Source: JAYQUR01 sp038133505 (GTDB lineage Bacteria; Pseudomonadota; Alphaproteobacteria; MPNO01; UBA830). Taken from it: a DNA stretch of 40,645 nt. Positions 7,030 through 14,878 of the stretch are shown one piece after another (the first letter of the stretch is position 1; the number at the start of each line of letters is the position of its first letter). The DNA lies in assembly GCA_038133505.1 (NCBI GenBank), contig JAYPTI010000011.1:1-40645 (forward strand). Reading direction: 5' to 3'. Under the pieces are notes generated by a model. It was not told the DNA's origin. It did not search any database and worked only from the letters and a program-made list of their open reading frames with translations. Both the position numbers and the translations under genes were made by a program.

Positions 7030-8250
7030 CTACTTCCCGGGCGGACGCTCCAGGCCGAACAGCCGCATCGCGTTTTCGCCGAGGATGTTCTTCTTCGCCT
7101 CGTCGTCGAGCATCGGCAGGTCCCAGATGACGCTCGGCGCATCGAAATCCCAGTGCGGCCAGTCCGACGCGTAGAGGAGCTGTTCCTTGGCGTTGATCAT
7201 CTTGAGCGTCACCTCGAGCGCTTCCTTGTGATCGGTCTCCATCGGCTGGCAGGTGTAGAACATCTCGGCCATGTACTCGCTCGGCAGCTTCTTGAGCATC
7301 GGCGCTTCCGACGAGCGCATCAGGTAGGTGTGATCCAGCCGCTGCATCAGCCACGTCACCCAGGCGAGGCCGGACTCGATCCAGATGGTGTTCAGCTTGG
7401 GAAAGCGTTCCGGCATGCCGTTCATCACCCAGTTCGACATGTGGACGACGTTGCACCAGACGAACGACAACGCATGCATCGTGCCGAACCGGTTGATCTG
7501 GGACATCGACGGGTCCGCCCAGTTATAACCGGCATGGAAACCGAGCGGCTTGCCGGTGGCCTCCATCGCGCTGTAGAGCGGCATGTAGTCGTTGTGATGG
7601 ACCGCCTTGTGGCGCACCGAGGTGATCATGAAGCCGACGACGTCGGGATGGTCGCCCAGTTCCTCGACCGTCTTCAGAGCGGCCTTCGGATCGTTGAAGG
7701 GCACGAAGAGCATCGTCTTCATCTTCGGGTCCATCGGCAGGATGTTCTCGCAGAACCACTTGTCGTAGGCGCGGCCGAGCATCGCCTCCATATCGAACTG
7801 CGGGTGCATGCCGAGGTTCAGCATCGGCGTCGGGAAGACGACCATGTAGTCGAGATGAAAGGATTCGATCGCGCGGCGGATCAGCGTCACGTCGCGATGG
7901 ACGCTGTCGTCGTCGACCGGCTCGCCGAGTTTCGCCTGGTGCGGCACGCGCCCGGCATTGTCCTGGTAGCGCAGCGCAAGGTCCCCGTTCATGCCGTAGG
8001 GCGGGCTGCCGGTGCGGTTCTGCAGGTGATCGAGCGCCGCCTGCCGCTGCACCTCGTCCTCGATGTACTCGCAGATGTCGCGCCAGGATTCGATTTCCAT
8101 GTGATGCGCGTCGGTGTCCACGATCACCAGCTCGTCGAACTTGTATTTCTCGCCCTGGAACTTGCAGTGCGCGAGGATGTCCCGCGTATCCGTCGTCGTG
8201 GTTATTTCCTTGATCGGAATTTCGCGGGTCGGTTCGATGCCGGTGTCCAT
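7030..8250 (-). CDS. Amidohydrolase of the ACMSD-like family (PF04909)
   Basis: 406-residue TIM-barrel metal-dependent hydrolase or decarboxylase. The N-terminal metal motif is VDTDAHHME, in place of the canonical DxHxH; a barrel histidine lies in LGFHAGYNW; and the C-terminal catalytic aspartate is in YASDWPHWD, which is typical for PF04909. This family includes 2-amino-3-carboxymuconate-6-semialdehyde decarboxylase, gamma-resorcylate decarboxylase and lactone hydrolases, so C-C or C-O cleavage of an aromatic-derived acid is likely. Start ATG 8250 has GGAGGG five bases upstream; upstream in-frame sequence is not protein-like. Divergent from the MBL-fold hydrolase gene at 8359. A 3-hydroxyanthranilate dioxygenase, the enzyme that makes the ACMSD substrate, is encoded 10 kb away, but this protein is longer than true ACMSD (about 335), so I do not assign that activity. 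Confidence 0.88.
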   Translation of the reverse strand: MDTGIEPTREIPIKEITTTTDTRDILAHCKFQGEKYKFDELVIVDTDAHHMEIESWRDICEYIEDEVQRQAALDHLQNRTGSPPYGMNGDLALRYQDNAGRVPHQAKLGEPVDDDSVHRDVTLIRRAIESFHLDYMVVFPTPMLNLGMHPQFDMEAMLGRAYDKWFCENILPMDPKMKTMLFVPFNDPKAALKTVEELGDHPDVVGFMITSVRHKAVHHNDYMPLYSAMEATGKPLGFHAGYNWADPSMSQINRFGTMHALSFVWCNVVHMSNWVMNGMPERFPKLNTIWIESGLAWVTWLMQRLDHTYLMRSSEAPMLKKLPSEYMAEMFYTCQPMETDHKEALEVTLKMINAKEQLLYASDWPHWDFDAPSVIWDLPMLDDEAKKNILGENAMRLFGLERPPGK

Positions 8251-8358
8251 GGTTCCCTCCCGAATTGGACCGTTTCCCGATGGTAAGCCGCCCGGCGGCG
8301 GATCGCCAGCCTGTCGCGAAGGCGCTATCCTCGGATCGAACAACGAGGGGAAAGAGGC

Positions 8359-9276
8359 ATGCGTCCGTTCAAGGTCGGAGACATCCTGGTATCGAGTTTC
8401 ATCGAGCGCGACGGGCCGTGGCGCCCGCCGGAGGTGATGTTCCCCACGGCCGACAAGGCGACCGCCCTCGCCCACCTCGCGAAGATGGCGCCCACGGTCT
8501 ACGACGCGGCGCAGGACCTGCTGGTCATCACCTACCAGACGTTCGTCGTCCGGACGCCGAAGCACAACATCCTGATCGACACCTGCGTCGGCGAGCACAA
8601 GCCACTGCGCGGACCGGCGCTCGATTATCCGAAGCAGCCGTGGCTCGACGGCTTCGTCGCGCACGGGCTGCGCTTCGAGGACATCGACTATGTGTTCTGT
8701 ACGCACCTGCACGTCGATCACTGCGGCTGGAACACGCGGCTGATCAACGGCAAGTGGGTGCCGACCTTTCCCAACGCGACCTACATCTTCGGCAAGAAGG
8801 AATACGAGGCGTGGGAGGCCGACGCGACGTCCGACGCCCGCGACGACCGGCGCGCCGCGATCTGGGAGGACAGCTGCCTGCCGATCGTCGAGGCCGGCCA
8901 GGCGAAACTCGTCGACGCCGACTTCGAGCTCGAGGACGGCATCTGGCTCACGCCCGCCTTCGGCCATTCGCCGGGTCAGGTCTGCGTCAATTTCCGCTCG
9001 AAGGACGGTCACGCGATCTTCACCGGCGACATGATGCATCACCCGCTGCAGTGCGTGGAGCCGGACTGGAGCACCTGCTTCTGTCCCAAACCCCAGGAAG
9101 CCGCCGAGAGCCGCAAGCGCATCCTCCGCGACGTCGCCGACAGCAACACGATCATCGTGCCGGCGCATTTCGCGGGTCAGACGGCCGGCTACGTGACGAG
9201 CAACGGGAGCGCGTGGGACTGGCGGTTTATGGAGTTCGACAACGGCACGCCGTCTATCGAAGGCTTCGTCGCCTGA
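8359..9276 (+). CDS. MBL-fold metallo-hydrolase
   Basis: 305-residue cytoplasmic metallo-beta-lactamase-fold enzyme. The zinc motif HLHVDH is at residues 116-121; further ligands are His in FGHSPGQ, Asp in FTGDMMHH and His in PAHFAG. The family (related to quorum-quenching lactonases and arylsulfatase/phosphotriesterase-like hydrolases) hydrolyses lactones, esters or thioesters; the substrate here is unknown. A GAGGGGAAAGAGG ribosome binding site supports ATG 8359. Divergent from the amidohydrolase gene with a 108-base shared promoter region, a pairing that suggests the two act on the same compound (inference). Confidence 0.92.
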   Translation: MRPFKVGDILVSSFIERDGPWRPPEVMFPTADKATALAHLAKMAPTVYDAAQDLLVITYQTFVVRTPKHNILIDTCVGEHKPLRGPALDYPKQPWLDGFVAHGLRFEDIDYVFCTHLHVDHCGWNTRLINGKWVPTFPNATYIFGKKEYEAWEADATSDARDDRRAAIWEDSCLPIVEAGQAKLVDADFELEDGIWLTPAFGHSPGQVCVNFRSKDGHAIFTGDMMHHPLQCVEPDWSTCFCPKPQEAAESRKRILRDVADSNTIIVPAHFAGQTAGYVTSNGSAWDWRFMEFDNGTPSIEGFVA

Positions 9277-9285
9277 GCCCCGCGT

Positions 9286-10005
9286 CTAGCGGAACGCCCC
9301 GATCAGCAGCGGCACGAGGATCGCCGTCGCGACGCCGTTGAGGCCGAGCCCGATGGCGGCGAACGTTCCGGCTACTTCGTTTACCTGGAACGCGCGCGCC
9401 GTGCCGATGCCGTGCGCCGTCAGTCCCATCGAAAACCCGCGGGCGCGCCAGTCCGTGAAGCCCAGCGCATTGAAAAGCGGCGAGCCGATCACGGCGCCGA
9501 GGATGCCGGTGATGAGCACGAGCCCCGCGGTCAGCGACGGCAGCCCGCCGAGCCGTTCCGCGATTCCCATCGCGATTGGCGTCGTCACGGATTTCGGCGC
9601 GAGCGAGATCACGGTCTCCTCGGATCCGCCCAGCAGATAGGCGATCCCGACCGCGGACACGACCGCCGTTGCGGCGCCGGCCAGCAGCGCCGCAACGATC
9701 GGCAGCAATGCGCGGCGCACCTGCTTCCGGTGCTCGTAAAGCGGCACGCCGAGGGCGACGACCGCCGGGCCGAGCATGAAATGCACGAACTGCGCGCCGT
9801 CGAAATAGCGCCGGTAATCCGTCCCCGTGACAAGCAGCAGCGCGATCAGGATCGCGACCGCGATGGCGACGGAATTCACCAGCGGGTTTTCGCCCGACAG
9901 CAGATACAGCCAATGGCCGAAGACGTAGGCGCCCAGCGTCGCGGTCAGCCACAGCAGCGGGTTGGCGGATAGATAGACCCAGACGTCGGTGACGACTCCC
10001 GGCAT
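9286..10005 (-). CDS. lrgB: LrgB/CidB family membrane protein
   Basis: 239-residue inner-membrane protein with about seven helices. The family signature region APKSVTTPIAMGIAERLGGLPSLTAG and the later GxxRAHGIGTARAFQVNE-like segment (TAHGIGTARAF) are clear. LrgB was described with LrgA as a regulator of murein hydrolases; later work on Bacillus PftAB (pyruvate) and plant PLGG1 (glycolate/glycerate), both LrgAB homologues, points to small carboxylate transport. ATG 10005 overlaps the lrgA stop by one base (TGATG), giving translational coupling. The unusual feature is the third gene of the unit, an amidohydrolase, immediately upstream of lrgA. Confidence 0.93.
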   Translation of the reverse strand: MPGVVTDVWVYLSANPLLWLTATLGAYVFGHWLYLLSGENPLVNSVAIAVAILIALLLVTGTDYRRYFDGAQFVHFMLGPAVVALGVPLYEHRKQVRRALLPIVAALLAGAATAVVSAVGIAYLLGGSEETVISLAPKSVTTPIAMGIAERLGGLPSLTAGLVLITGILGAVIGSPLFNALGFTDWRARGFSMGLTAHGIGTARAFQVNEVAGTFAAIGLGLNGVATAILVPLLIGAFR

Positions 10006-10370
10006 CAGGCCGCCTCCCCGCCGTCTTCCGCGTCGCGGCCGCGCGCGAACAGCCGGAACACCAGGACGGTGACGATCAGCGACAGGATCGTGCTGCCGAG
10101 CAGCGCCGCGGCGATCACCGCCCACTCGGAGGCGATCCGGGCGCCGTGCAGCATCAACCCGACGCCCGCCGGTACGAACAGGAGCGACAAATGCCGCAGG
10201 ATCGTCCCTGCAACCGCCTTGAGGTCTTCCGGTATGGCGCCGCGCACCGCGAACAGGGCGACAAGCATCACCATGCCGACAACCGGCCCGGGCACCGGAA
10301 TCGCGGTCAGCCGCGCAATCAGCTCACCCGCCAGCTGGAACGCCAGCAGCAAGGTGAGCGCGCGGATCAA
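10005..10370 (-). CDS. lrgA: LrgA/CidA family membrane protein, TTG start
   Basis: 121 residues, the usual length for CidA/LrgA. Four transmembrane helices; the family motif is seen in IPVPGPVVGMVML and LSLLFVPAGVGLM. It is the small partner of LrgB. The start is a TTG (10370-10368) whose last bases overlap the TGA of the upstream amidohydrolase (TTGA, four bases). No ATG lies at a sensible position: the upstream in-frame sequence is Arg-rich and not LrgA-like, and starting further downstream would lose helix 1. The overlap on both sides makes a three-gene coupled unit with lrgB. Confidence 0.9.
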   Translation of the reverse strand: MIRALTLLLAFQLAGELIARLTAIPVPGPVVGMVMLVALFAVRGAIPEDLKAVAGTILRHLSLLFVPAGVGLMLHGARIASEWAVIAAALLGSTILSLIVTVLVFRLFARGRDAEDGGEAA

Positions 10371-11236
10371 TCGTCGAAACCATAGAGGACGGCCGGATTG
10401 TCGACGAGAATCTGCTTCTGGAGCGCCGGATCGGGCGCGTAGCGCGGGATCAGGTCGACGAGATGGCCGTCGTCGGGCATTCCCTTCCACAGGTTGGGAT
10501 GCGGCCAGTCGGTACCGTAGAGAACGCGTTCCGGCTTGGTCTCGATGACGGCCTGCGCGAACGGCACGACGTCGTCATATGGCGCGCCCGCCTGCGACAA
10601 GCGCTCGGCACAGGAGATCTTCACCCAGACGTCTTCGTTCCGCATGAAGTCGAGCAGCAGCTTGAACGGCTCGGAGTCCAGACCGTCGGCGACCTTCACC
10701 CGGATCATATGATCGAAAACGACCGGCAGCTTGAACTTGCGGAGGTCGGCGTTGAATTCGACGATGTCCTCGGCCTCGATATAGATCACGAGGTGCCAGT
10801 CGAGCCCTTCGATCTTCTCCGCGATCCGGTGAACCCGGTCGAAATTAGGCGGGCCGCTGAGATGGCGCGCGAAGCTGAAGCGGATTCCGCGGATGCCGCC
10901 CGCATGCAGCGCCTCGAAATCCTTTTCCTCGAAGCTCTCGTCGACGATGCCGACGCCCTTCCAGCGCCCGTTCGACGTCGCGATGGCATCGAGCGTGGCA
11001 GCGTTGTCCGTGCCGTGGCAGGTAGCCTGGACGATAACAGACCGGTCGAAGCCCAGAAGCCCGTGCAGAGCGCGCAGCTTTTCCTTCGGCGCATCGACCG
11101 GCTTGTAGGTCGTCTTGGGATGATACGGAAATTTCGCAGCCGGCCCGAACACATGCACATGGGAGTCACAGGCCCCCGGCGGCGGCGTATAGCTGGGTTT
11201 GGTGGGCGCGGGGTGCGGCGGCGGCGGAAACTTCAT
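10367..11236 (-). CDS. LigI-like amidohydrolase (PF04909)
   Basis: 289-residue TIM-barrel protein similar to 2-pyrone-4,6-dicarboxylate lactonase (LigI) and related dicarboxylic-acid lactonases. The N-terminus is Pro-rich and then has CDSHVHVFGP (DxHxH near residue 24), a tripeptide-plus-FGP form typical of the LigI branch; the C-terminal catalytic aspartate is in LYGTDWPHPN, and VFDHMIRV carries the mid-barrel His. LigI works without metal, so metal use is uncertain. Substrates are usually lactones or cyclic derivatives of di- and tricarboxylic acids from aromatic breakdown. It is the first gene of a unit with lrgA and lrgB (4-base overlap). The closeness suggests the LrgAB channel moves its substrate or product. 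Confidence 0.9.
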   Translation of the reverse strand: MKFPPPPHPAPTKPSYTPPPGACDSHVHVFGPAAKFPYHPKTTYKPVDAPKEKLRALHGLLGFDRSVIVQATCHGTDNAATLDAIATSNGRWKGVGIVDESFEEKDFEALHAGGIRGIRFSFARHLSGPPNFDRVHRIAEKIEGLDWHLVIYIEAEDIVEFNADLRKFKLPVVFDHMIRVKVADGLDSEPFKLLLDFMRNEDVWVKISCAERLSQAGAPYDDVVPFAQAVIETKPERVLYGTDWPHPNLWKGMPDDGHLVDLIPRYAPDPALQKQILVDNPAVLYGFDD

Positions 11237-11317
11237 GACGGCTCCGGTAACGTGGATTTACCGGTTTTAGGCCGTCACCGGGCGCCGCGGCAAGTGCGGC
11301 GTCCGGTCATGCGGAAA

Positions 11318-11806
11318 TCAGCAGTTCGCGCGGCCGCCGTCGTTGCCGATGTGGAACGGATCGAAGCGCACCTGGGTCACGGCGGGCCGTTCGATCATGC
11401 CGTTGATGCCTTCCGGGATGGAGCCGTCGTATCCCACCGGCCCGTCCTGCAAATGGCGCGGATCGGGCGGATAGTCGGATAGCAGCACCACGAGGTAATC
11501 GCGTACGTGCGCGATGCGGTTGCACACCGCCTCGACGCCCTTGCTGCCCTTGACGATCAGGGTCGCTTTCAGGTTTCCCTGCGACGTGAAGATAGCGCCG
11601 ACCGAAACGTAGTTCGGCTCCTCTTCGGCCCGGAAACGGGCGTCTGCCGTCGCCGCATCGATCGCGCGGTCGGCGGCATTCAGCATGGAAACAGCCGCCT
11701 TTTGGGCGTTTTCCTTGTTGTCCGTGCTCTCGAGGAAGAGCCAGCCGAAAACACCAACGGCCAGCAGGACGAGAACGGGCAGACAAAACTTGACGAACTT
11801 CTTCAC
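11318..11806 (-). CDS. Hypothetical membrane-anchored protein
   Basis: 162 residues, not assigned. Residues 2-23 (after a basic KKFVKF start) form one transmembrane or uncleaved signal segment; the rest should be periplasmic. The exported domain has a helix (NAQKAAVSMLNAADRAIDAATADARFRAEEE), then a strand-helix unit (LKATLIVKGSKGVEAVCNRIAHVRDYLVVLLSD) that recalls the core of FliL-type stator proteins, but similarity is too weak to name it. Two cysteines (one in VCNRI, one at the C-terminus) could pair. GTG 11806 is preferred because GAGAGG lies upstream and the next in-frame ATG upstream would bury that site. It stands alone between divergent or distant genes. Confidence 0.62.
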   Translation of the reverse strand: MKKFVKFCLPVLVLLAVGVFGWLFLESTDNKENAQKAAVSMLNAADRAIDAATADARFRAEEEPNYVSVGAIFTSQGNLKATLIVKGSKGVEAVCNRIAHVRDYLVVLLSDYPPDPRHLQDGPVGYDGSIPEGINGMIERPAVTQVRFDPFHIGNDGGRANC

Positions 11807-11944
11807 GGCGTCGTTCCTCTCGGAATTTCCCAGCGAAACTAGGTGCATTTAGTAAACGAAGCTTGAATATCCACAGGCACCGAAATATTGATCCGCTGCC
11901 GCCGGGCATATCGTCGGCACGAACCGTAATAACGGGACCCTCAG

Positions 11945-12292
11945 ATGACTGCCGATACCGTGTTTCACATCTGCGACCGATCCGCCTGGAACTTGGCCAA
12001 AACGTCGGGCTGTTACGAAGGTTCCGACCTCGACAGGCGAGACGGTTTTATCCACTTTTCCACGCGAGAGCAGGCCGTCGAGACGGCCGCCCTGCATTTG
12101 TCGGGCCGCCAGGGCCTGGTTTTGCTGGAAGTCGACGCCGATGCGCTGGGCGGGGCGCTGAAATGGGAGGAATCCCGAAACGGGGCGCTTTTTCCGCATC
12201 TGTACGGGACTTTGCCAACCGGTACGGTCCGGGCCGCGCACGATCTGCCGGTGGGTCCGGACGGCAGGCATGTCTTTCCCGAAAACTTCTGA
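11945..12292 (+). CDS. DUF952 family protein
   Basis: 115 residues, the typical DUF952 size. Diagnostic segments are VFHICDRSAWN near the start, DGFIHFSTREQ around residue 33-43, LLEVDADALG, and the PHLYGTLP motif near the C-terminus. The fold is related to ADP-ribosyltransferase-like/RES-type small domains, and members are often called glutathione S-transferase-like by error; the biochemical role is not established. Single gene, soluble. The ATG at 11945 follows a region without a strong ribosome binding site, but the next in-frame start would cut off the conserved first strand. Confidence 0.88.
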   Translation: MTADTVFHICDRSAWNLAKTSGCYEGSDLDRRDGFIHFSTREQAVETAALHLSGRQGLVLLEVDADALGGALKWEESRNGALFPHLYGTLPTGTVRAAHDLPVGPDGRHVFPENF

Positions 12293-12408
12293 AAGGCGGC
12301 GGAAACGGGGCGCCCGATCCGTGATTCTGTTACCGCTACTGAAAATCCTGCCCAGACGTACGACATGAACAGTCAAACGCCCCGCGAATATGCTACGGTT
12401 CGCGCCGA

Positions 12409-12930
12409 ATGAGCGAAGACACCTTCAATTCCGATCTCAGTACGCTGCTGCCGCGTTTGTGGCGGTATGCCTACGTTATCTGCCGCGACCCCGATCGCGC
12501 GAACGATCTCGTACAGGCGACCTGCGAGCGGGCGCTGTCGCGCCGCGCGCAGTTCTAGCACGGAACCCGGCTCGACGCGTGGACCTTCACGATCCTTCAG
12601 TCGATTTGGAAGAACGAACTACGCCGCGATTCGATCCGGCGCGGACAGGGCTTCGTCGATGCCGAGGATGCCGGGCTCATCGACAAGCGCGAGTCGGCGG
12701 AAGGGAAGATTTTTCTCTCTGAAGTGTTGTCTGCTGTAGATCGGCTACCTGAAGCTCAAAAATCGGCCATTCATCTCGTTTATGTCGAGGGGCTGAGTTA
12801 CGAGGAAGCGGCGGCGGCGCTGTAAATTCCGGCCGGAACGCTAACGAGCCGCCTCGTGCGCGCAAGAGCCAGGATCGCCGAAATGGTACGCGACGGCGAA
12901 ATACCCGTCGCCGAGAGTAAAGTAGAATGA
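12409..12930 (+). pseudogene. ECF-type RNA polymerase sigma factor, two in-frame stops
   Basis: The 174-codon frame reads as an ECF sigma factor: region 2 (LPRLWRYAYVICRDPDRANDLVQATCERAL, then LDAWTFTILQSIWKNELRR) and region 4 (LSAVDRLPEAQKSAIHLVYVEGLSYEEAAAAL, IPAGTLTSRLVRARARI). Codon 50 (12556-12558) is TAG where relatives have Gln in FQPGTRLDAW, and codon 139 (12823-12825) is TAA inside the region 4 helix-turn-helix, where relatives have a residue such as Asp, Glu or Gly before IPxGT. The frame is otherwise intact and ends at a TGA that overlaps the anti-sigma ATG (ATGA). The stretch around 12700-12790 is visibly poorer in GC than its neighbours, as expected for relaxed selection or a foreign origin. 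No active sigma factor can be made unless both stops are errors or suppressed. Confidence 0.85.
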
Positions 12931-13688
12931 CGATCGCCGAAGACAGATTGCTTGCTTATTTCGACGGTCTCCTGTCACCGGAGGACGCGGCAGCCCTTGA
13001 AGCGGAACTTCGCACCGACGCGGAAGCAGCGGCGCTGGTGGAAGCGCTGCGCGCGTCCGATTTGCCGTATCGCGAGGCAGCGGAAGCGCTGATCCCGGTT
13101 CCAGACCTGTCGGAAATCGAAGCGTTCCTCGCCGACCCGCCCAAGCCCGCACTCACCGGGACACCCGTAATCCGCTGGATCGGCGCGATCGCTGCTTCCG
13201 TGCTTCTGTTCGTCGGCGGCATCTATTCCGGCCAGAATTTCTTCCAGCCCGAAAAGACGCAGTGGGCGGAATGGCTGGAGGAGATCGCCTCCTACCAGGC
13301 TCTGTATACCCGAGAAACCCTCAGCCTCGGCAATCCACCGCCGGAGCCGGTCCAGCGACAGATGGCGCGGGTGAGCAAGGCCCTCGGCCAGGAGATCAAG
13401 GCGCCGGACTTCGCGGCAGTTAAGGCAGACTACAAATACGCCCGCATGTACGGAATCGAGGGGCAACCGCTCGCCCAGATCGCCTATCTCCCCAAAGAAG
13501 GCCGGCCGTTCTCGCTGTGCATGATGAAGACCGACGTCCCCGACCATCAGCCGCGCTTTGCCGAGGCCTACGGGATGAAGCTCGCCACCTGGCGTCACAA
13601 GGGGATCGCCTGGGTATTAGTGGGCGGCGTCAGCGATGCCGAGCGCGACCGCTACATCGAGATTGCCCGCAAGCAGATCGGTTCCTGA
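12927..13688 (+). CDS. Transmembrane anti-sigma factor
   Basis: 253 residues. The N-terminal cytoplasmic part (residues 1-80; EDRLLAYFDGLLSPEDAAALEAEL) has the helical anti-sigma domain form without a HisCys zinc motif. A single membrane helix lies at about 84-102 (RWIGAIAASVLLFVGGIYSG). The periplasmic sensor part (about 105-253) ends in ERDRYIEIARKQIGS. It belongs to the COG5662-type regulators that hold an ECF sigma factor at the membrane until a stress signal arrives. It is translationally coupled to the preceding sigma gene, which carries two stop codons, so the anti-sigma factor may have lost its partner. This gene itself shows no damage. Confidence 0.85.
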   Translation: MTIAEDRLLAYFDGLLSPEDAAALEAELRTDAEAAALVEALRASDLPYREAAEALIPVPDLSEIEAFLADPPKPALTGTPVIRWIGAIAASVLLFVGGIYSGQNFFQPEKTQWAEWLEEIASYQALYTRETLSLGNPPPEPVQRQMARVSKALGQEIKAPDFAAVKADYKYARMYGIEGQPLAQIAYLPKEGRPFSLCMMKTDVPDHQPRFAEAYGMKLATWRHKGIAWVLVGGVSDAERDRYIEIARKQIGS

Positions 13689-14014
13689 ACCGGTTTCAAA
13701 ATATTTTCCTCCGGGACGGATGATTCCGCAACCGCGCGTGTTCTTTACAACGTGTTAACGCACAGCGTGAGTGGCCAACCCCACCGGCCCTCTCGTTCCG
13801 TTTCCCCGGCGCTGCTCCCGGGCAGGATCCGGCGCCGGTGAGACGGAAATATCTTTATTAAACCCCTGCTTTGATANNNNNNNNNNATAAATGCCGGTAG
13901 AGCGCTGATTTTGCGTTCATTTCGATTGTCTCGTTCGAAAAACGCAAAGCCGTCCCCTCGCCGCAGGCTGCCCGCCGTGATACGATCCGGCGATTGTTGA
14001 AGGGGAGCGATTCC
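13689..14014. other. Non-coding interval with an assembly gap
   Basis: 326 bases with no supported gene; it contains the 10-N gap at 13877-13886, so real sequence may be missing. The right end holds the ribosome binding site of the CmcJ-like gene (GAAGGGGAG before 14015). No terminator with a T-run is evident after the anti-sigma gene. Confidence 0.6.
13877..13886. other. Assembly gap (10 N)
   Basis: Run of ten N in intergenic DNA. The fixed length of ten is shared by all four gaps in the window and is probably a placeholder, not a measured size. Confidence 0.95.
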
Positions 14015-14851
14015 ATGCCCGAAGCACAGACCGCCGTCGAGGACCGAACCGTCCGCGGCATGATGCAGTTCACCATCGATACGGGAATGGTCCCGGTCAC
14101 GCAGGTGTCGGACGGCGGCGGCCGGACCGATCCCAAGACCGGCGCCTATGAAATGCGCGAGATCAACGTTCACGACGGGCGGCCAGACGCGAAAAGCTTC
14201 GATCTCGAAACCGACGGGTTCTGCTTCCTCCGCGCCGATACCGCCGTGACAGATTTCACCGACGATACGCAGGTCCGCGAGATATACTACCCGGAGATCG
14301 AGAAGCTCCTGCTGGAGGTCACCGGGGCCGAGAAGGTCCTCGTCTTCGATCACACCATCCGTATCGGCGATCCCGAGAAACGCGAGCGTCTCAAGGTGCG
14401 CGACCCGGTGCGCGCCGCCCATAACGATCTGACCGATCAGTCGGGCCCCCAGCGCGTTATCGACCTGCTTCCTCCCGACGAGGCGGAAATGCGGCTGAAA
14501 CGGCGGTTCACCTCGATCAACGTCTGGCGGCCGCTTACCGGGCCGGTGAAGACCGATCAGATCGCCATCTGTTCCTGGGACAGCATCGGCCCCGACGACA
14601 TGATCTATTCCGAGCGGGTCTACAAGGATCGCGTCGGCAGCATTCTCAACATGAGCTACAACCCGAACCAGCGGTGGGTCTACTTCCCGGAGATGGAGCG
14701 GGAAGAGCTGATCCTGCTCAAGTGCTACGATTCCGAGCGCGACGGGCGCGCCCGCTGGACCGGACACGCCGCCTTCGAGCCGCCCGAGGGGCACGATCCG
14801 TCCCTGCCCGCGCGCGAGAGCATCGAGATCCGCACGCTGCTATTCTACTGA
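14015..14851 (+). CDS. CmcJ/AsaB/NvfI-like putative Fe(II)/2-oxoglutarate oxidoreductase
   Basis: 278 residues, cytoplasmic. Similar in layout to the CmcJ/NvfI/AsaB family known from cephamycin methoxylation and from fungal natural-product oxidations, where several members are non-haem iron, 2-oxoglutarate-dependent enzymes. Segments that fit: AAHNDLTDQSGPQRVIDLLP, RRFTSINVWRPL, and RWTGHAAFEPP. From these I propose an HxD...H triad of His136, Asp138 and His251, with Arg273 near the C-terminus binding 2-oxoglutarate; this is inferred by pattern, not structure. ATG 14015 has GAAGGGGAG upstream. It is followed after 27 bases by a GFA-family gene on the same strand. Bacterial members outside beta-lactam clusters have no settled substrate. 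Confidence 0.78.
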   Translation: MPEAQTAVEDRTVRGMMQFTIDTGMVPVTQVSDGGGRTDPKTGAYEMREINVHDGRPDAKSFDLETDGFCFLRADTAVTDFTDDTQVREIYYPEIEKLLLEVTGAEKVLVFDHTIRIGDPEKRERLKVRDPVRAAHNDLTDQSGPQRVIDLLPPDEAEMRLKRRFTSINVWRPLTGPVKTDQIAICSWDSIGPDDMIYSERVYKDRVGSILNMSYNPNQRWVYFPEMEREELILLKCYDSERDGRARWTGHAAFEPPEGHDPSLPARESIEIRTLLFY

Positions 14852-14878
14852 CCCGGCCGCACAGAGGGAGAACACCCC

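Noticed and set aside
7030..8250. Assignment as true ACMSD for the 3-hydroxyanthranilate route
   Set aside because: The protein is about 70 residues longer than ACMSD and its first metal motif differs (DTDAHH), so only the family can be given.
12409..12930. Stop-codon reassignment (TAG or TAA read as amino acids)
   Set aside because: TAG and TAA end several intact genes in the window (for example at 20358, 23465, 31349 and 40076), so the standard code holds.
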